Below are positions 55,227-64,000 of a stretch of 64,000 bases of DNA, piece after piece. The position numbers and the translations under genes are program-made. Source of the DNA: an uncultured Eisenbergiella sp. (lineage in GTDB: Bacteria; Bacillota; Clostridia; Lachnospirales; Lachnospiraceae). A model generated the notes under the pieces. The model was not told where the DNA came from and ran no database searches. It saw only the letters and a program-made list of their open reading frames with translations. The stretch covers positions 1 to 64,000 of the forward strand of contig CANQFM010000010.1 in NCBI GenBank assembly GCA_947598825.1, given 5' to 3'. Each line of letters starts with the position of its first letter. The first letter of the stretch is position 1.

Positions 55227-56789
55227 ATGGAGCTGATACAGAAAAGCATACATATGGATCAGGTGAAGTGCGCCTCTGCAGCGCAGATCACCATTGAGGA
55301 CGACATCAACATTACGGACGCCAAGCCGGATGTATTCCAGCTTGTCATGGAAAAGGGAAACGTGGACATCGACGAAGTGCGGGCGGTGGAGGATCACGTC
55401 CATATCCGGGGCACGCTCAAGTTTACGGTGCTTTATATTTCGGAAGAAGAGGTGAACAGGCCCGCCTGTATGGAGGGCTCGCTGTCCTTTTCGGAGACCG
55501 TATATATGGATGGCGTGAGCGCCGGAGACGTGGTGCTGGTACGGCCCGTGCTGGAGGATCTGAGCGTCGGGATGATCAATTCCCGTAAACTTTCCGTGCA
55601 GGCGCTGGCGGAGCTTTTTCTGAGCGTGGAGCTGCAGCAGGAAACGATGGCCGCGGTGAGCGTGGAGGACGCCCAGGACGTTGAGGTTCAGAAAAAGATC
55701 ATGCCGGCCCTGGATCTGGCCATTTCCAAAAAGGATATTTTCAGGATCAGGGAAGAAGTGGAACTGCCCGGAGGTATGCCGAACATTTTCAGCCTGCTCT
55801 GGCAGAACTGCAGGCTCAGGGGGATCACGTTCCATCTGATGGACGGCAAAATGTCCCTGCAGGGGGAGATCGAGTTCTTTTTCCTGTATGAAGGGGAGGG
55901 GGAAGAGCGGCCCGTCCTGTGGCATTCGGCAGTACTCCCCGTAAACGGCGTGGTGGAGTGCCAGGGGATGCGGGAAGGGATGCTGGAAAATATCCGCTGC
56001 CGTATGGGGCATCAGGAGATCGAGGTGAAAGCGGACGCCGACGGCGAAGAGCGCAGGATCGCCCTGGATCTCGTGTTGGATCTGGATATGAAGCTTTATG
56101 AGGATATTCAGGTGGAGATGATATCGGATCTTTACAGCGTATCCCGGGACCGGGAGGTAAAGGTCGTGACGCAGGAGGGGCGCTGCAAGCAGCTTTTGAC
56201 TAAAAATACGGGGAAAACGAATGTTTCCGGACGTTTTAAGGTGGAGGCCGGGCTGCCCAGGATGCAGCAGGTGGGCGGAAGCTTTGGGGAGATCCAGGTG
56301 GGCAGCGTAGAGCCCTGCGCCGAGGGGATCAGGGTGGACGGTATTCTGCAGGTGCGCGCCCTCTATGCTTCGCAGGACGCGGAACTGCCCGTTTATGGCA
56401 TCCGGGGGACGATCCCCTATTCCTATGTGCTGGAGGTGCCGGGCTGGGATGCGGACTGTCAGTACGAGATGGAACCTTCCCTGGAGCAGCTCAGCGTTAC
56501 CATGCTGGACGGGGACGAGGCGGATGTCAAGGCGGCGCTGTCCTTTAGCTGTCTGGCCTTCCGGGTTCATGAAGAGCCGATGGTGACGGATGTGCAGGTA
56601 TCCGCGCTGGATCCGGAGAAATTATCTTCCCTGCCCGGCATTGTGGCCTATATCGTCAGGGACGACGATACCCTTTGGGAGATCGGGAAAAAATATTATG
56701 TACCGGTGGCGCGGATGAAGGAGATGAACGATCTGCAGACAGAGGAGGTAAAACCCGGTGATAAGCTTCTGGTGGTGAAGGGGTTTTAA
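55227..56789 (+). CDS. DUF3794 (SPOCS) and LysM domain protein, SipL-like
   Basis: SPOCS repeats (DITDAKPDVFQLV...; KKIMPALDLAISKKD...) and C-terminal LysM YIVRDDDTLWEIGKKYYVPVARMKEMNDLQTEEVKPGDKLLV. Confidence 0.88.
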   Translation: MELIQKSIHMDQVKCASAAQITIEDDINITDAKPDVFQLVMEKGNVDIDEVRAVEDHVHIRGTLKFTVLYISEEEVNRPACMEGSLSFSETVYMDGVSAGDVVLVRPVLEDLSVGMINSRKLSVQALAELFLSVELQQETMAAVSVEDAQDVEVQKKIMPALDLAISKKDIFRIREEVELPGGMPNIFSLLWQNCRLRGITFHLMDGKMSLQGEIEFFFLYEGEGEERPVLWHSAVLPVNGVVECQGMREGMLENIRCRMGHQEIEVKADADGEERRIALDLVLDLDMKLYEDIQVEMISDLYSVSRDREVKVVTQEGRCKQLLTKNTGKTNVSGRFKVEAGLPRMQQVGGSFGEIQVGSVEPCAEGIRVDGILQVRALYASQDAELPVYGIRGTIPYSYVLEVPGWDADCQYEMEPSLEQLSVTMLDGDEADVKAALSFSCLAFRVHEEPMVTDVQVSALDPEKLSSLPGIVAYIVRDDDTLWEIGKKYYVPVARMKEMNDLQTEEVKPGDKLLVVKGF

Positions 56790-56930
56790 GATCCCTGTGT
56801 TTTTTGGACGGCGTCATTGACAAAACGGCGGGGATTGTATAAAATAAAATACAATCATTGTATACAAAGTACAAGACAGGGATCCGGCCCGCGGACGGGG
56901 CCGGCCCGTCGGGAAAAGGGGGATCGGGGG

Positions 56931-57794
56931 ATGGATTCCGTTACCTTAAAGGCCAATGCGAAGATCAATCTGGGACTTGACGTGCTGAGCCGCCGCCAGG
57001 ACGGTTACCACGAGGTAAAGATGGTGATGCAGAGCGTGGGGATCAGCGATACGCTTACCTTTACGCGGACGGAGGAACCGGGGATCCGTTTGGAGTCGGA
57101 CGACCGGACGCTTCCGGCGGATGGGAGCAATCTGATCAGCCGCGCCCTGTCTTTGATTCAGGCGACTTACGGGCTGGAGGGCGGCATATCGGTGAGCCTG
57201 CAAAAGAGAATCCCCATCGCGGCGGGGATGGCGGGCGGCAGCACGGACGCGGCGGCCGCCATCCATGCGGCGGACCGGCTGTACCATCTCGGGCTTTCCT
57301 TGGAGGAAAAACAGGCTTTGGGCGTAAAGCTGGGCGCGGACGTCCCCTATTGCCTGATGGGAGGGACGGCGTTGTCAGAAGGGATCGGAGAGATTTTGAC
57401 GGCCCTGCCCCCTGCGCCGCCGGCCTGTCTGGTGATCGCCAGGCCGCCGGTCAGCGTGTCTACGAAATCCGTATATGAGAATCTGCGCCTTCGGGAGCTG
57501 GAACGCCATCCGGATATTGACGGAATGGTGGAGAGCATCCGGCGGGGGGACCTTAAGGGGATCGCACAGCGGATGGAGAACGTACTGGAAACCGTAACCA
57601 TACAGCGGCATCCTGTCATTGGACAGATGAAAGCCTTTCTGATGGAAGCCGGGGCGCTCAACGCGCTCATGAGCGGCAGCGGGCCTACGGTGTTCGGCGT
57701 TTTTGAGGAGGAAAGGACCGCGCGGGAGGCATGGCTGGCCATGCGGGAGCGCGGATTTGGCGCACAGGTATTTCTGACCGGTTTTGTTGCATAG
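56931..57794 (+). CDS. ispE: 4-diphosphocytidyl-2-C-methyl-D-erythritol kinase
   Basis: KANAKINLGLDVLSRRQDGYHEVKMVMQSV; IPIAAGMAGGSTDAAA; LMSGSGPTVFGVF. Confidence 0.95.
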   Translation: MDSVTLKANAKINLGLDVLSRRQDGYHEVKMVMQSVGISDTLTFTRTEEPGIRLESDDRTLPADGSNLISRALSLIQATYGLEGGISVSLQKRIPIAAGMAGGSTDAAAAIHAADRLYHLGLSLEEKQALGVKLGADVPYCLMGGTALSEGIGEILTALPPAPPACLVIARPPVSVSTKSVYENLRLRELERHPDIDGMVESIRRGDLKGIAQRMENVLETVTIQRHPVIGQMKAFLMEAGALNALMSGSGPTVFGVFEEERTAREAWLAMRERGFGAQVFLTGFVA

Positions 57795-57804
57795 GGGAAC
57801 GGCA

Positions 57805-58485
57805 ATGAACGAATTTGGAAAAAATTTTGAGAATAACTACCTGCCCCTTCGGGATGTGGTGTTCAACACGCTGCGGCAGAGTATTCTGACCGGGGAACTT
57901 AAGCCCGGGGAACGGCTGATGGAGATCCACCTGGCGGATAAGCTGGGGGTGTCCAGGACGCCGATCCGGGAGGCGATCCGCAAGCTGGAGCTGGAAGGGC
58001 TGGTGACGATGATCCCCCGCCGCGGCGCGGAGGTGGCGCAGATCACGGAAAAGAATCTGAAGGACGTATTGGAGGTGCGCCGTGCGCTGGACGCGCTGGC
58101 GGTAGAACTGGCCTGCGACAGGATCAAGGAAGAGCAGCTTAGAAAGCTGAAAGACGCCTGCGATCATTTTGAAGAGGAAACAAAGCGCGGCAACGCCAAC
58201 CAGGTGGCGCAGGCCGATGTGGCGCTGCACGATATCATTCTGGAGGCGGGCGGGAACGATAAGCTGATCCAGATGATCAGCAATCTGTCCCAGCAGATGT
58301 ACCGTTACCGTCTGGAATACGTCAAGGATGAAAGCCACTATGAGCAACTGATCCGGGAGCATCGGCAGATCTATGAGGCTATCCGGGATAAGGACAAGGA
58401 GGGCGGCTCCCAGGCCATGAAGATCCACATCGATAACCAGGAGAAAGCCGTCATCCGCATGATCTACGCGCGGAAAAAGAAATAA
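57805..58485 (+). CDS. GntR family (FadR subfamily) transcriptional regulator
   Basis: LRQSILTGELKPGERLMEIHLADKLGVSRTPIREAIRKLELEGLVTMIPRRGAEV plus all-alpha FCD domain. Confidence 0.93.
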   Translation: MNEFGKNFENNYLPLRDVVFNTLRQSILTGELKPGERLMEIHLADKLGVSRTPIREAIRKLELEGLVTMIPRRGAEVAQITEKNLKDVLEVRRALDALAVELACDRIKEEQLRKLKDACDHFEEETKRGNANQVAQADVALHDIILEAGGNDKLIQMISNLSQQMYRYRLEYVKDESHYEQLIREHRQIYEAIRDKDKEGGSQAMKIHIDNQEKAVIRMIYARKKK

Positions 58486-58565
58486 CCGGAAAGTATAAGG
58501 GCGTAGATCCCGTCCATACTGTAATCCATAGGGCTGCCGACGGCAGCGGAAAGGATACGGTAGAG

Positions 58566-58823
58566 ATGGGAAAAAAATTTCGCGCAGGGGCCCTGCTTTT
58601 GGCCCTCTGTTTGACCTGGGGCGTTTTATATCCCCAGTATGCGCTGACAGAAAATATGTATGAGCTGACAGGGGAGGAGAGAAATCCGCTCCCGAAAGAC
58701 TGCGCCAGGGATTTTTTCAGTATCCTGCATACGGAGCCGCAGAATTTGGAGATTCGTTTTGCCCTGCTGGAAAAACTGGAGGCGTGGTTTGACAGAAAAG
58801 AGGAAACGCGTGAAAGAAGATAA
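58566..58823 (+). CDS. Small secreted/anchored hypothetical protein
   Basis: 85 aa with N-terminal signal-like helix; 14-nt overlap with murI GTG start suggests translational coupling. Confidence 0.55.
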   Translation: MGKKFRAGALLLALCLTWGVLYPQYALTENMYELTGEERNPLPKDCARDFFSILHTEPQNLEIRFALLEKLEAWFDRKEETRERR

Positions 58824-59646
58824 CACAGGAAGGCGGGAACTGCCCATCGGCGTGTTCGATTCCGGCGTGGGCGGCCTGACCGTCATGCGGGAGATCATGC
58901 GGCAGATCCCCAACGAAAGGATCATCTATTTTGGAGATACCGCCAGGGTGCCCTACGGAAGCAAATCCAGGGAGACGGTCATTCGGTATTCCCGTCAGAT
59001 CCTTCGATTTTTGCAGACCATGGAGGTCAAGGCTATCGTAGTAGCCTGCAATACGGCCAGCGCCTATGCGCTGGATGAACTCGAGAAGGAGACGGATATC
59101 CCGATCATCGGGGTGGTCAAGCCCGGCGCCAGGGCGGCGGTGGAGGCGACCTGCAACGGCCGGGTCGGCGTGATCGCCACCAACGCTACCGTGGACAGCG
59201 GGATCTATACTACATATATCCGGCAGATCAGGCCGGAGGTGGAAGTGATCGGGAAAGCATGCCCTCTGTTCGTGCCGCTGGTGGAAGAGGGGCTGTGGCA
59301 GGACCCGGTGACGGACGAGATCGCGGTGCGCTATCTGTCAGAGCTGATCGACAGCGGCATTGACACTTTAATCCTGGGTTGCACCCATTACCCGCTGATC
59401 CGGGACACGATAGCGAAGATCATGGGAGAACATGTGCGGCTGGTAAATCCCGCCTATGAAACGGCGCTGGAGTTAAAGGCCCTGCTGGAAGAAAAGGGGA
59501 TTTTTTGCCAAAAGCCTCCGGCGCTGGGGGAAAATCAATACCGCTTCTTCGTCAGCGACGGCGCGGAGCGGTTTAAACACTTCGCAAATTCCATCATAAA
59601 GTACGGGATCCTGAGCGCCAAGATCATCAATATAGAGGAATATTGA
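58810..59646 (+). CDS. murI: Glutamate racemase
   Basis: IGVFDSGVGGLTVMREI; YFGDTARVPYGSKS; VACNTASAYAL; GCTHYPLI. GTG start at 58810 inferred. Confidence 0.95.
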   Translation: MKEDNTGRRELPIGVFDSGVGGLTVMREIMRQIPNERIIYFGDTARVPYGSKSRETVIRYSRQILRFLQTMEVKAIVVACNTASAYALDELEKETDIPIIGVVKPGARAAVEATCNGRVGVIATNATVDSGIYTTYIRQIRPEVEVIGKACPLFVPLVEEGLWQDPVTDEIAVRYLSELIDSGIDTLILGCTHYPLIRDTIAKIMGEHVRLVNPAYETALELKALLEEKGIFCQKPPALGENQYRFFVSDGAERFKHFANSIIKYGILSAKIINIEEY

Positions 59647-59647
59647 G

Positions 59648-60076
59648 ATGAACAGGGATGTGATCATTTCTGTCAGCGGGCTCCAGTTTTTGGAGAACGT
59701 ATCGCAGGACAGTATAGAGACGGTGCAGCAGGGGGAGTATTTTTTCCGCAATGGCAGCCATTTCCTGCTGTATGATGAATATCTGGAAGGCTTTTCGGAA
59801 CCGGTGAAAAATACGCTCCGGATCCGCGACCGGGAATTTTTGCTGACCAAAAGAGGATTGATCAACGTGCAGATGCTCTTTGTAGAGGGCAGAAAGAATC
59901 TGGCCCAGTATCGGACGCCCTACGGCACCGTGATGGTCGGGCTGGATACCGGAAGGATGGCCCTGGAGAGCGGGGAGGATAAGCTGCGCCTGGAAGTGGA
60001 TTACACGCTGGAGGCCAACTATCAGTATGTGGCGGATTGCCAGATCCGGATCGAAGCCAGACAAAGGCAGTCGTAA
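59648..60076 (+). CDS. DUF1934 domain-containing protein
   Basis: YDEYLEGFSEPVKNTLRI...RTPYGTVMVGLDTGRM...LEVDYTLEANYQYVADCQIRIEAR, beta-barrel DUF1934 pattern. Confidence 0.85.
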   Translation: MNRDVIISVSGLQFLENVSQDSIETVQQGEYFFRNGSHFLLYDEYLEGFSEPVKNTLRIRDREFLLTKRGLINVQMLFVEGRKNLAQYRTPYGTVMVGLDTGRMALESGEDKLRLEVDYTLEANYQYVADCQIRIEARQRQS

Positions 60077-60174
60077 AGCGCCGGAGAAGGTGGATACGTT
60101 GCTGTATGGGCGGCGAACTGTTACATTTACAAAGGCCTCATTTTATGCTATCCTACGGTAAGAGGGCAGAGAGT

Positions 60175-61446
60175 ATGAACGGGAGAAAGGATTTTTCCGA
60201 TATAGGCGAGAGACTCCGGGACGCGCTGCAGGACGCGGTGGAGACCGGGGATTTTGGACATATCAACGCGGTCGTCAACGATACGGTGAACAGCGCCATG
60301 GAAGAGGTGCGCTATCAGGTCAATCAGGTACATGAGAAGATCAGCCGTCCGCTGCAGGGCTGGCAGGACACCACAGCCGGACAGGAAGAAAGCGCACAGG
60401 GGACGGCAGGAAACCGGGACGGAAACAGGCATCAGCCGGTACGGACCTCTTATTCCAGCAGGACGGAAACCGGGCTCGTCAAAAAAGAAAAGGCGCCTTT
60501 GACGCCGTATTACCGGGAGCGGGGGAAAATAACCGGCCCTCTGTGCTGTGCGTTCGGGGGCGTCGGAACAGGGGTTTTTGGCCTGGTTACGCTGTCTTTT
60601 CTGATCGCCGGTTTTCTGGACGCGGAGGCGATTTCCGGTGCCCTTGGGTTCGGGGTCGTGACGGCGCTGTTTGGATTGCTGACCGCAAAAGGCTACAGCA
60701 TGCAGACGCGCCTGCGCAGGGCGAGCCGTTATTTCGGGCTGGTTCGGGATAAGATGGGCATGGAGTTGAAAGAACTGGCCCTTCGGACAGGGCAGAGCGT
60801 CCGGAAACTGCGCCGGGACGTGCGGGGGATGATCCGGGCAGGGATCTTCCCGGAAGGGCATCTGGATCCCGGGGAGACGGTTTTTTTGCTCAACGACAGC
60901 GCCTGGGACCGGTATATGCTCACGGATAAGCAGAAGGAAAGCGAACGAGACGAGGGCGCACAGGAGCCGTCCACCAAAGAGGCTGCGCAGGAAGACGGCC
61001 GCGCCGAAGAGAGCCAGATCGAGAGGGACGGCCGCGCCTATATGGACAGGCTCCGGGAGCTGAACGCGCAAATCCCCGGGGAGGTGATTTCCAACAAGCT
61101 CTATCAGTTGGATTATCTGTTGCAGCGCATTTTCATGGTGCTGAAGGAACATCCTGAGAAATGCGGGCAGATGCGAAGGTTTATGGATTATTATCTGCCC
61201 ACTACGGTGAAGCTGGTGGAGTCCTACGCGGATTTTGACAGGGCCGGCGTTGCGGGGGACAATATTACCAGCGCCAAGGCAGAGATCGAAAAGACGATGG
61301 ACACCATTAATCAGGCGTTTGAAAAGCTGCTGGACGATATGTATCAGGACGCCGCTTTTGCGGCTACCGCCGACGCCAAGGTACTAAAGACGATCCTGGC
61401 GCAGGACGGTTATGGGGAAAAGGATTTTAAAAACACAGGAGAATGA
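60175..61446 (+). CDS. XpaC-like (5-bromo-4-chloroindolyl phosphate hydrolysis) family protein
   Basis: Two TM hairpin and C-terminal LYQLDYLLQRIFMVLKEHPEKCGQMRRFMDYYLPTTVKLVESYADFD; followed by telA. Confidence 0.85.
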   Translation: MNGRKDFSDIGERLRDALQDAVETGDFGHINAVVNDTVNSAMEEVRYQVNQVHEKISRPLQGWQDTTAGQEESAQGTAGNRDGNRHQPVRTSYSSRTETGLVKKEKAPLTPYYRERGKITGPLCCAFGGVGTGVFGLVTLSFLIAGFLDAEAISGALGFGVVTALFGLLTAKGYSMQTRLRRASRYFGLVRDKMGMELKELALRTGQSVRKLRRDVRGMIRAGIFPEGHLDPGETVFLLNDSAWDRYMLTDKQKESERDEGAQEPSTKEAAQEDGRAEESQIERDGRAYMDRLRELNAQIPGEVISNKLYQLDYLLQRIFMVLKEHPEKCGQMRRFMDYYLPTTVKLVESYADFDRAGVAGDNITSAKAEIEKTMDTINQAFEKLLDDMYQDAAFAATADAKVLKTILAQDGYGEKDFKNTGE

Positions 61447-61460
61447 GAGGGAGGACCAAA

Positions 61461-62621
61461 ATGAGCCAGGATTTGGAAGAATTATTGAAGGAGGCGCCGA
61501 CGCTGACGCTGGAGCCCTTTGCACAGGAAAAAGAACTGCCTGCCCAGGAAGAAAAGAAGGTTTCTTCGGCGGCGGAGGAGTCCCAGAAGCTGAAATCCGT
61601 CCTGACGCCGGAGGAGCAGAAGCAGGTGGACGAATTCGCCCGGCAGATCGACATTACCAATTCCCAGATGGTTCTGCAGTACGGCGCCAGCTCCCAGAAA
61701 AAGATCGCGGATTTTTCCGAGGCCGCGCTGGGAAACGTGCGCACCAAGGATCTGGGGGAGATCGGGGATTCCCTGGCCAGCGTGGTGTCGGAATTAAAGA
61801 GCATCGACGAGGATGGGGACGAGAAGGGCTTTCTGGGCATTTTTAAGAAGAACGGAAACCGTCTGGCCAATATGAAGGCGAAGTATGCGAAGGCGGAAGG
61901 AAACGTGGACCGTATCAGCAAGGAACTGGAGAACCATCAGATCCAACTGCTGCGGGATGCCGCGATGCTGGATCAGATGTATGAGCTGAACCTGAATTAC
62001 TACAAGGAACTGTCCATGTATATCCTGGCCGGTAAGCAGAAGCTGGAGGACGTGCGGGGCCGCGAACTGCCGGAACTGGTGAAGCGGGCGGAGGAGAGCG
62101 GGCTGCCGGAGGATACCCAGAAGGCCAGGGACATGGCCCAGCTTTGCGACCGGTTTGAAAAGAAGATCTATGATCTGGAGCTGACCCGGACGGTGGCGAT
62201 GCAGATGGCCCCCCAGATCCGGCTGATCCAGAACAACGATACCGTAATGTCCGAGAAGATCCAGTCCACGCTGGTGAATACGATCCCGCTGTGGAAGAGC
62301 CAGATGGTGCTGGCCATCGGGGTGGACCATTCCGCCAAGGCGGCCAAGGCGCAGCGGGAAGTGACGGATATGACCAACGAACTGCTGAAAAAGAACGCGG
62401 AGACGCTCAAGCTGGCCACGGTGGAGACGGCGAAGGAATCCGAACGCGGCATTGTGGATATCGAGACGTTAAAGCAGACCAACGAGACGCTGATCACCAC
62501 GCTGGACGAGGTAATGCGCATTCAGGAAGAAGGCAGGGCCAAACGCCGGGAGGCGGAACAGGAGCTGTCCCAGATCGAAGACAGTATGCGTTCCAAACTG
62601 CTTGAGATGAGCAGAAAATAA
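61461..62621 (+). CDS. Toxic anion resistance protein, TelA family
   Basis: FARQIDITNSQMVLQYGASSQKKIADFSEAALGNVRTKDLGEIGDSL; QSTLVNTIPLWKSQMVLAIG. Confidence 0.93.
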   Translation: MSQDLEELLKEAPTLTLEPFAQEKELPAQEEKKVSSAAEESQKLKSVLTPEEQKQVDEFARQIDITNSQMVLQYGASSQKKIADFSEAALGNVRTKDLGEIGDSLASVVSELKSIDEDGDEKGFLGIFKKNGNRLANMKAKYAKAEGNVDRISKELENHQIQLLRDAAMLDQMYELNLNYYKELSMYILAGKQKLEDVRGRELPELVKRAEESGLPEDTQKARDMAQLCDRFEKKIYDLELTRTVAMQMAPQIRLIQNNDTVMSEKIQSTLVNTIPLWKSQMVLAIGVDHSAKAAKAQREVTDMTNELLKKNAETLKLATVETAKESERGIVDIETLKQTNETLITTLDEVMRIQEEGRAKRREAEQELSQIEDSMRSKLLEMSRK

Positions 62622-62637
62622 CGGAAACGCGCGATCC

Positions 62638-62668
62638 GGCGCTGTCCCAAAAGGACAGCGCCTTTTTT
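62638..62668 (+). terminator. Rho-independent terminator after telA
   Basis: ggcgctgtcc-caaaa-ggacagcgcc-tttttt. Confidence 0.9.
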
Positions 62669-62750
62669 AGTGGCGCAGCAGTCCCTTCGCGCATAGGATA
62701 AAGCAAAGAAGGAGCCTCCCGGTGGGAGGCAGAGCAGATAGGAGCCGGAA

Positions 62751-63332
62751 ATGGGAAACGGACAACAGGACCTGAGCAGAAATACAAAAGCATATCTTCA
62801 GCGGTTTCAATGTATTTTGGATAAAATGATCCGGGGGATGACGGGCGCATTGCTGACGGACAGCATTTCCCACAATTTCATCGCGCAGATGATCCCCCAT
62901 CATATGGCGGCCATTGAGATGTCCGAAAATATCCTGCGTTATACGACCGATATCCCGGTCCAGAATATCGCCTTGCAAATCGTCTCGGAACAGACGAAGA
63001 GCATTGAGAATATGCGGCAGATCGAAAATAACTGCGGCTGCGTCAAAAACAGCCCGGAAGCGGTGCGGTGTTATCAGAACAGGGTTTCCGTTATTCTGAA
63101 GGAAATGTTCGCCGGGATGCAGAAAGCCCGTACGGACAACAGGATCAACGCAGATTTCATGCGGGAAATGATCCCGCATCATGAAGGGGCCGTAAGGCTT
63201 TGCGAAAATGCGCTGCAACAGGAGATCTGCCCACAGTTGTGTCCGATTCTGGAGAACATCATCGTTTCGCAGAAGCGGGGGATCGTACAGATGAAAACGC
63301 TGTTGACCCTTGCGCAGAATTGCCGGTGTTGA
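62751..63332 (+). CDS. DUF305 family protein with duplicated MIPHH motif
   Basis: MIPHHMAAIEM and MIPHHEGAVRL. Confidence 0.85.
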   Translation: MGNGQQDLSRNTKAYLQRFQCILDKMIRGMTGALLTDSISHNFIAQMIPHHMAAIEMSENILRYTTDIPVQNIALQIVSEQTKSIENMRQIENNCGCVKNSPEAVRCYQNRVSVILKEMFAGMQKARTDNRINADFMREMIPHHEGAVRLCENALQQEICPQLCPILENIIVSQKRGIVQMKTLLTLAQNCRC

Positions 63333-63368
63333 GTTGTGTGTAGAATTGCCGGTACTGAGTTGTGTCCC
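63317..63368 (+). repeat. 26-bp tandem duplication at 3' end of DUF305 gene
   Basis: agaattgccggtgttgagttgtgtgt | agaattgccggtactgagttgtgtcc. Confidence 0.9.
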
Positions 63369-63429
63369 TTGACAGCCGTTGGGATCGGAAGGATAATGAA
63401 AACAGGATCAAAAGAGGCAAGAGGGACGT

Positions 63430-64000
63430 ATGAAAAAAATTTTTGACCGGCGAAAATACGGCGTCAGGGCAGTAACAGCTATCCTGCTGTGCGGCATCCT
63501 TTTTTGGGGGCAGTCCCCGGCGGCGAAAGCCGCCCCGCCCGCCCCCGCAGAGGATCGTTCTGTACGGGAACGGTATCAGGAGTATCTGGACCGGCTGGAA
63601 GCGGTGGAAACGGTTTCTGATATGGAGGGAAACGGGCTGCGCCTGTTGGAAGGGCAGGTTTTTAACATTCGGCTCCAGAATTTCGGAGAGGTCACCTTTC
63701 TTCCTGCGCTGGACACGGAGTATCATCGGCTGGTGCTGTTTTTGGCGGACGAAAACGGCCATATCGTATACAGGACGGAACAGCTTGAAGCAAATTATGT
63801 TCACTATGGAGAGCTGGAACAGACGAATACCGGGGATCTGGCGGTATCCTTCCAGGATGTGGACCGGGACGGCAGGACGGATATCGTACTGCTTTCTTTC
63901 TGCGCTGACGATACTGCGCGCAGCGGCAGGAAAAAGGTGGGGGACGTGCTTTTTGCCGGGGAAAACGGCTTTTACCGGGACTGGCGGATCTCGGACAAGC
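63430..64000 (+). CDS. Secreted hypothetical protein (3' end outside window)
   Basis: ATGAAAAAAATTTTTGACCGG... signal peptide ILLCGILFWGQSPAAKAA; DVDRDGRTDIVLLSF (FG-GAP-like Asp motif). Open to the window end. Confidence 0.7.
   Translation, partial: MKKIFDRRKYGVRAVTAILLCGILFWGQSPAAKAAPPAPAEDRSVRERYQEYLDRLEAVETVSDMEGNGLRLLEGQVFNIRLQNFGEVTFLPALDTEYHRLVLFLADENGHIVYRTEQLEANYVHYGELEQTNTGDLAVSFQDVDRDGRTDIVLLSFCADDTARSGRKKVGDVLFAGENGFYRDWRISDK

Noticed and set aside
55140-56570. 476-aa minus-strand ORF opposite the SPOCS-LysM gene
   Set aside because: Shadow ORF; no motifs.

Overview
The window looks like a chromosomal segment from a spore-forming Firmicute, probably a Lachnospiraceae/Clostridia member (inferred from spoVT, spoIID, a SpoIIQ-like LytM protein, a SPOCS-LysM protein, an ileS T-box leader, and strong Shine-Dalgarno sites). 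It carries about 48 protein genes on both strands. I saw no rRNA, tRNA, CRISPR array, transposase or integrase. Core genes: spoVT, pncB, ileS, glgP, spoIID, ddl, murF, plsC-like, pyrC-pyrK-pyrD, ispE, murI. Accessory or more interesting loci: (i) a Cna-B repeat surface protein with no LPXTG motif (5'-truncated by the window edge); (ii) an intact HEPN/MNT pair plus a second MNT gene whose overlapping partner stops after 13 codons; (iii) a three-gene minus-strand operon of VTC-type polyphosphate polymerase, DUF4956 membrane protein and Cthe_2159-type beta-helix protein; (iv) a GH2/AraC/GPH symporter/GH88 island that looks compositionally foreign and probably handles unsaturated uronides; (v) an RND efflux pair whose adaptor has a 13-aa tandem repeat array in its coiled-coil hairpin; (vi) a putative oxidative sugar-acid cluster (MFS, RraA-like, enolase-superfamily dehydratase, two SDRs, lactonase) in which the first SDR has lost its cofactor and catalytic motifs; (vii) a SpoIID/degenerate LytM pair. 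My strongest candidates for under-described biology are the polyphosphate-polymerase operon, the pseudo-SDR/SDR sugar-acid cluster and the repeat-bearing RND adaptor. All family calls come from reading motifs in the translations; no database search was run.
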